Source: Asterionellopsis glacialis
Taxonomy: Eukaryota; Bacillariophyta; Plagiogrammaphyceae; Rhaphoneidales; Asterionellopsidaceae
Direction: 5' to 3'
Assembly (NCBI GenBank): GCA_014885115.2
Contig: WKLE02000334.1
Location: forward strand, 7,385-18,870
DNA: 11,486 nt
Below are positions 7,661-11,486 of this stretch, piece by piece. The notes under the pieces are model-generated. The model searched no databases. It had not been told where the DNA came from and saw nothing but the letters and a program-made list of their open reading frames with translations. Numbering within the stretch: the stretch's first letter is position 1; each line of letters opens with the position of its first letter. The position numbers and the translations under genes were made by a program.

Positions 7661-8067
7661 TTCAACCAACAAGATTCTATGATTTTAAAATAAATCATTT
7701 GACTGACTATTGCTAAGTAATAGCTGAACATTATAATTATTACATCTAGTATTTTAACTGTACTTGCACAATAAGAAGCTTATGTTTGAGCTGTTCCATT
7801 CTTTTGACTTGTCAAAAGATGTGCAAAGTTTGTTCTTTTATCACAATTTAGTTGTGAGATTCATCATCAACTCCAGCAAATTTGTATAAAGGTTGCTAGA
7901 TAGCAGTACACTTGCTTTCAATAGATAGGTTTTCTTTGAGAGGGGTTTCTAACCTACCTGCAATGGTTCACGTGTTCTAAAAACCACCAAATGTACAAAA
8001 ATTTTAAGTTTCTGAGATGGTAGTAAATACTGCATATAACGAAGTCTTTGGATCAGACTGTTTCAAT
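7661..8067. other. Non-coding stretch with a near-perfect palindrome
   Basis: I see no supportable gene. On the - strand some short coding-like words follow the RING relic but break at stops every few dozen bases. The clearest structure is TCTTTTGAC TT GTCAAAAGA at 7800-7819, a 9-bp inverted repeat with a two-base centre. Confidence 0.5.
7800..7819. repeat. 9-bp inverted repeat with two-base spacer
   Basis: TCTTTTGAC (7800-7808) and GTCAAAAGA (7811-7819) are exact reverse complements separated by TT. The near-zero spacer suits a dimeric protein site or cruciform better than an RNA hairpin. Nearby (7851-7865) CACAA and TTGTG form a weaker stem. Confidence 0.5.
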
Positions 8068-8411
8068 CAAATATGGTGCCCTTCAACAAGGACATCCATC
8101 ATGTTACATTAGCCACTTAATCATACATTCATAATAGAAAATATGTGAACATGATGGAGGATTGTTGGAGCAACACATAGAGCATCCATCTTTGAAACTA
8201 AGAAGACATATAGGGCATTGATCACTCCTATCTCTTTTGTCATGGTCATTATTTTGTAGCTCCTCATCGTCATCTTTTATCAGTTTTGGTTTTGAGAAGT
8301 CTTCTGCACCAAAATAATCATTCAAATTATTGCCTTGTTCTCTTGTTGGTTCTCATTGTGACTTCTCCATATGTCAATGACAAGACTATTGTTGCTATCT
8401 CCCTTCCAAAC
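8068..8411 (-). pseudogene. RING-H2 finger pseudogene
   Basis: Reading down the - strand, the open frame 8352-8107 has no ATG. It gives NDYFGAEDFSKPKL, an acidic stretch, then the RING-H2 half CPICLLSF, CSHIFYYEC and IKWLM. A TAA stop follows (8106-8104). In the same frame HDGCPC, a TGA stop (8085-8083) and RAPYL come next. The TGA sits where the last zinc-binding Cys (TGT/TGC) belongs, since the family ending is CPCCR. The position of the H2 His in HxFHxxC is Tyr. Upstream, another frame (8411-8325) reads GDSNNSLVIDIWRSHNENQQ, so a frameshift near 8325 probably separates it from the RING part. Intact relatives act as E3 ubiquitin ligases; this copy cannot fold a normal zinc site. It may have been the tail of the decayed gene upstream on the same strand. 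Confidence 0.7.
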
Positions 8412-8604
8412 CTAAATATATTTTCAGCAAGAAATTATTTCAATAACAAGATCTTATACAATTATTAATCAAGCACTGTAAAAGCATTTCAATAATGATT
8501 GAAGCTGTGTCTATTCTTACACCTTAAGAGGAAGTGTTTGCTGCAATTTTGCTAGTTTTTCTTTTTTTTGTTAGAACGGTTTCTGAAGCTTATAACAGTA
8601 TTAA

Positions 8605-9630
8605 TTAAATAGTATGGGATGATGACATTACAACAAAACATTCAAAAGAAACAGAATTTTGTTGTTGTGTGCTATTGCATGATGTAAATCTTCTGATGAC
8701 ACGTAATGCATCTGGAGGAAGATGTGACATGCCATGTGACTGGATGTATTTCTCCTCTTGCCTCTATAATACAACATGATGTTGTGTCTTTGGGAAAGAA
8801 AAGAGACCAGATCTAGCACCTCATTTGTACAAAAATCTATGCTAAACAGAGAACTGTTGGACGTGGGCAATATCCATCTGTGGGAAAAATGGCCACAAGA
8901 ATGATGCCTTAGAGTTATTATGATGTGGACCTTAAGCACCCTCTGTTGCCAGTTATAATTCTGCTATTTCTGCATGCAATCAAGGCAGAGATTCTTGGAA
9001 GGATACACTTGATATTCTGAACAGCATACCTTCTAATTTGATATCAAATCTTTTGTGCAATGCCAAGCTCTTAATCAAGATACTGCATTCAAGATTCTTG
9101 TAGAAATGGAAAGCTCAAAATATACCTCTCTGATAATGCAAACTCATGTGAGTTGTTTGTTTCTTGACTTATGATAATAAAACCATTTTGATTCACACCA
9201 GTGAGTAGTTGTTTGTTATATGGATCATCAGAGCCTCTTGTCTGCAATGTTGATTAGATTGTTTTGGAGGCAAAAGAAAAAAAACCAAGAACTTGATTAT
9301 ATGTGAATTTATAGGATGAGTGCTCTGGTACTGGTTCTATGAAAGCCATTTCTTAAAAGCATTTGATGTATGTCCAAAATTGGCTGGTATTGGTTGCATC
9401 TCCTATCAAATTTATACCTCCTTGATGGGCTTGGGTATACATATTGTTTTAACCAGATTTTGATCATCTGTCCACAACATATGTGTCCAGATCCACCCCA
9501 TCCTCTAGTTTGATCAATAATTTATTTATAATAAAACTGATCAAAACACATTTGAATCCTGACCAAAATGTGGTTGATATTTTTTACAGCACTCCTCTAC
9601 CACCAACTTCAAAACTTCTTGTTTTACACT
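8605..9630 (-). pseudogene. Long decayed gene of unknown family
   Basis: I do not recognise the family. On the - strand, coding-like text runs from 9630 to 8605 but switches frame and meets many stops. In order: VKQEVLKLVVEECCKKYQ (from 9630), LIKLEDGVDLDTYVVDR, MYTQAHQGGINLIGD (ATG at 9442), EMAFIEPV with KFTYNQVLGFF, and then GSDDPYNKQLLTG and FALSERYILSFPFLQ. The stop-free stretch 9253-9092 ends here at TGA 9091-9089. Shifted frames follow with LALHKRFDIKLEGMLF, FLWPFFPQMDIAHVQQF, VLDLVSFLSQRHNIMLYY and QEEKYIQSHGMSHLPPDALR. Stops within the MYTQ frame are at 9355-9353, 9256-9254 and 9091-9089. Part of it (about 9425-9250) is duplicated in inverted orientation near 6990-7150. Unspliced introns could explain some breaks, but the stop density suggests decay. 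Confidence 0.5.
9036..9049. repeat. 14-bp perfect palindrome
   Basis: ATTTGATATCAAAT reads the same on both strands. It lies inside the decayed - strand gene, so chance is likely. It could also be a dimeric protein site. Confidence 0.5.
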
Positions 9631-9738
9631 GTAAAAATATTATATTCTTAGATTATTGTAGGCCTCTTAGTGAGACTACCTCTTGTACAAATACGTGGTA
9701 TCCATTATGTTGGGATGTACCACAGGTACTTGTACAGG

Positions 9739-9780
9739 TAGGACTAGGACCTCTCTAGTAGAGAGGTCCTCTAGGTCCTA
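9739..9780. repeat. Long hairpin, 10 bp perfect plus 8 bp outer stem
   Basis: GGACCTCTCT (9747-9756) and AGAGAGGTCC (9760-9769) pair perfectly around the three-base loop AGT. The flanks TAGGACTA (9739-9746) and TAGGTCCTA (9772-9780) extend the pairing by eight more pairs, with a TC bulge and a single G bulge. As RNA this would be a very stable stem-loop; as DNA it could extrude. Confidence 0.75.
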
Positions 9781-9796
9781 GGAGTCCATTCACAAT

Positions 9797-9812
9797 CAGG
9801 TGTAGGCACCTG
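9797..9812. repeat. Small hairpin CAGGTG/CACCTG
   Basis: CAGGTG (9797-9802) and CACCTG (9807-9812) are exact reverse complements around TAGG. It stands 16 bases after the larger hairpin and may be part of the same structured unit. Each arm is also an E-box-like CANNTG word. Confidence 0.5.
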
Positions 9813-9862
9813 AGGTCAGTTTGCCAGTTGGCTTGTTTTCACTTAACTAGCATTTTGTCATG

Positions 9863-9951
9863 GTAGCTGTTGGTCAACCCTACTGTTACAAGCCTCTGCA
9901 AACGTTCCACCCAACAGCTACACTCAACAAATCCGGAGGCTTGCAATAGTA
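9863..9951. repeat. Two interleaved inverted repeats (A-B-A'-B' order)
   Basis: Arm A, GTAGCTGTTGG (9863-9873), is the exact reverse complement of CCAACAGCTAC (9911-9921). Arm B, TACTGTTACAAGCCTC (9881-9896), matches the reverse complement of GAGGCTTGCAATAGTA (9936-9951) at 14 of 16 positions. Because B starts inside the A loop and closes outside it, the layout is that of a pseudoknot and not of a nested hairpin. Confidence 0.7.
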
Positions 9952-10142
9952 GATATTGTCCTGAACCACTTTTCTGGAACCTGTTTAGAACTGGTTTGAA
10001 AAAAACAGATTAAGATTAAAGGTATCTAAAAATATCTTTTTACTATCATTTTTGTGTACTTTTATGGAAGCCTTTTATTGGATGAAGTTTCTTGCAGCAG
10101 AGCCCATCAGTTGCTGGACAATAACCTGCAATACAGCACCCA

Positions 10143-10943
10143 CTATTCTTTGCTGCCATCATCTGCAGATGATGTCGTCTCTTCTTGGATTGCCTCTACA
10201 ACACCTTTTCCTTCTTTTGCCTTTGATGTAGCTTGTTGCGTGTATGTTAAGCTATCCCCAACACTTGTGTGGTCATCATAGGGAAAACAATTGTTTTCAT
10301 GGGCTTTTCGTTCAATGTGGTGTGACTGTTGTCATTGTTGTTGTCATCATCAATTTTGTCATTGTCCTCAACAAATTTGTCTTGTCCTGTCATCTTTGGT
10401 TTCTTGTCATCAACCTCCTTCTTCTGATCATGCACTAACTCCTTTTCCTCTTCTGTTACCTCTTGTGAGTGCTTCTTGTCTTTTTCCTTAGTGTCTGTAT
10501 CTTTGTTCTTACATTTGGTACTAGGTGTGCAGTGAAGGTGACCTTCATCATCCACACATATGTTCCTATTAATAATGGGACAGGACTGTTTGTCAAAAGT
10601 ATGAACGGCAGTGTTCAAGTTGTCTTTCAACTTGGACACTGCCCTTGAGTAACACAAGCTAACTACCATCATCGAGCTGAGTTCCTTTTTCATCTCCAAC
10701 AAATGGTCCTCAAGCATATCATTTTTTGCCTTTAATTTATGATTTTGATTTGCCAAGTCACAACAATATAACTTTGCATTGAACTCTACCAAACGTTTCA
10801 TTGTAAGGTTGTTGCTAACAATTTGCTCTCTAGTTTTGAGTGGTGTCATCTTCAAGATGATGTCATCATCATCATTCTTGAAAGAAAAGTCTGGAACCAA
10901 GTGTGCAAGTCGGTTTGTTTTCCATTTTTTTCTCAGTGGACAT
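10143..10943 (-). CDS. Hypothetical coiled-coil, charge-rich protein with two compensating frame changes
   Basis: I do not recognise a family. The main open frame on the - strand ends with TAA at 10249-10247, and its first ATG is at 10849. It encodes MTPLKTREQIVSNNL, a heptad-like helix (VEFNAKLYCCDLANQNHKLK to about LKDNLN), then a Lys/Asp/Glu-rich tail (KDTDTKEKDKKHSQEVTEEE). A second frame supplies better ends. It begins with ATG at 10943 (MSTEKKMENKPTCTLGSRLF) and stops at 10874 inside a GAT repeat. The same frame reopens at 10331 with CFPYDDHTSVGDSLTYTQQA and EAIQEETTSSADDGSKE, ending TAG 10145-10143. The shifts fall at GAT and AAC microsatellites, suggesting slippage, assembly error or early decay. 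Coordinates cover the inferred whole gene. Small introns are possible but no clear GT-AG pair was seen. Confidence 0.45.
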
Positions 10944-10953
10944 ATTTGCTTGT

Positions 10954-11255
10954 ATTGAAAATGTATGTGATAATCACTCAACAATCAAATGTGGCAAAAG
11001 AATTGTGGTTAAATATTTGCAACAAAGTGGAGTATCGGAACATATTGGAATTGTGCCAGACATTCCAATACGTTATTGTAATGGTTTGGAACGACCTCAT
11101 TATTGTATTGAAAAAGTATATGATAATCACTCAACAATCAAATATGGCAAAATAATTTTGGTTAACTACTATTTGCAACAAACTGGAGTATCGGAACATA
11201 TTGGAATTGTTCCAGACATTCCAATACGTGATTCTAATGGTTTGGAATGACATCA
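10954..11255. repeat. Tandem duplication, period 153/156 bp
   Basis: Unit 1 (from 10954) and unit 2 (from 11107) are about 90 percent identical by hand count. The offset is 153 bp at the start and 156 bp from about 11031 onward because of a three-base insertion in unit 2. A + strand frame runs through both units (VSEHIGIVPDIPIR in each) until CGA in unit 1 becomes TGA in unit 2 (11248-11250). That frame has no ATG, and nearly all codon differences change the amino acid. Each unit contains a 9-bp hairpin, TATTGGAAT with ATTCCAATA (11043-11070 and 11199-11226). Unit 1 begins 11 bp upstream of the - strand start codon at 10943, so the array occupies that gene's promoter side. Confidence 0.75.
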
Positions 11256-11486
11256 TAATTTAATTAATGATTTTGGAAATAAAAAAAATTGGAGAAGAAA
11301 GCTACATACATAAGTCAATGCAAATATGAGAAAAGAAGAAATACAAGGATAATAATGATGGTAGAAGACGCAACAAGCAACAACAGTGGCGATAGACATG
11401 GTGAAGACAGTGGCGATGGTTAAGAATCACCGATACCTTTCGTGGCAAATAGGTTTGGAAGTACCAGGCCTACAGATGCATGTACA
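11256..11486. other. Right edge, no clear gene
   Basis: This is A/T-rich DNA with an A8 run near 11281. A short + frame open from about 11289 has ATG at 11355 and ends at TAA 11421-11423; its tail reads MMVEDATSNNSGDRHGEDSG. It is too short to call. The 11-mer ACAGTGGCGAT occurs twice in it, near 11383 and 11407. The window ends without a further gene signal. Confidence 0.35.

Larger units (their letters stand above)
9631..10142. other. Structured non-coding stretch
   Basis: No gene is supported. The + strand frame open at 9483-9758 lacks an ATG and is partly antisense to decayed coding text. Between 9739 and 9951 the DNA is unusually rich in inverted repeats, listed separately. The rest (9952-10142) is A/T-rich with no clear structure. 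Confidence 0.5.

Noticed and set aside
8068..8352. The RING relic as the missing VPS11 RING finger
   Set aside because: It is on the opposite strand 2 kb away. It has the NPP..C.H.F RING-H2 style of a different family, and it is followed by RAPYL, not the VPS11 tail.
9483..9758. Open + frame over the decayed - strand gene
   Set aside because: It starts with GTG and has no ATG. It is antisense to more protein-like text and runs into the hairpin block.
10054..10281. Open + frame opposite the - strand gene's 3' end
   Set aside because: It starts with GTG, and the opposite strand gives the more plausible charged protein end.
10903..11250. Open + frame through the tandem repeat as a repeat-protein gene
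   Set aside because: It has no ATG, and nearly all differences between units change the amino acid. The second unit mutates CGA to TGA. Better treated as a DNA repeat.
1..11486. CRISPR array, rRNA, prophage or bacterial operon structure
   Set aside because: There are no regularly spaced short repeats, no ribosomal RNA signature and no phage genes. The gene content is eukaryotic.

Overview
The window looks like nuclear DNA of a stramenopile alga, most likely a diatom. It is AT-rich. It holds two long intronless eukaryotic genes whose proteins are swollen with Ser/Thr/Asn/Gln/Gly low-complexity tracts, starts in A-rich or GCC-ATGG contexts, and a broken RING-H2 relic of a type I associate with diatoms (NPP.C.H.F...C...WLM.HD.CPC). 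The assignment rests on style and remembered family features, not on a database search.

Bases 1-6178 are the conserved half, with both genes on the + strand. The first (407-1357) is an Orai-type calcium channel subunit. The TM1 pore residues Leu, Phe, Val and Glu of animal Orai1 (L95, F99, V102, E106) are all present in register (L63, F67, V70, E74). A 14-bp palindrome with the full CRE core TGACGTCA lies 362 bp upstream of its start codon. The second gene (1952-6178) is VPS11, a core subunit of the HOPS/CORVET tethering complexes. It has the N-terminal signature, clathrin-type repeats, coiled coil and C-terminal tail, but the RING finger that normally sits between coiled coil and tail is absent. 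A Ser/Thr-rich linker takes its place.

Bases 6179-11486 are a graveyard and repeat landscape. They contain a 57-nt pure purine run, several hairpins and two diverged inverted copies of one coding-like segment (about 6990-7150 on + and 9250-9425 on -). They also contain a short membrane-anchored reading frame with faint acyltransferase likeness (7346-7660), a RING-H2 pseudogene on - (8068-8411), and a long unidentified decayed gene on - (8605-9630). A densely structured non-coding patch (9739-9951) includes two interleaved inverted repeats in pseudoknot order. A coiled-coil and charge-rich gene on - (10143-10943) changes reading frame twice in compensating directions. A 153/156-bp tandem duplication (10954 to about 11255) lies directly upstream of that gene.

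Orai controls calcium entry and VPS11 controls endolysosomal fusion; nothing in the sequence beyond adjacency links them. The later region is best read as lineage-specific, mobile-element-influenced decay. Protein comparisons were made by eye from memory.
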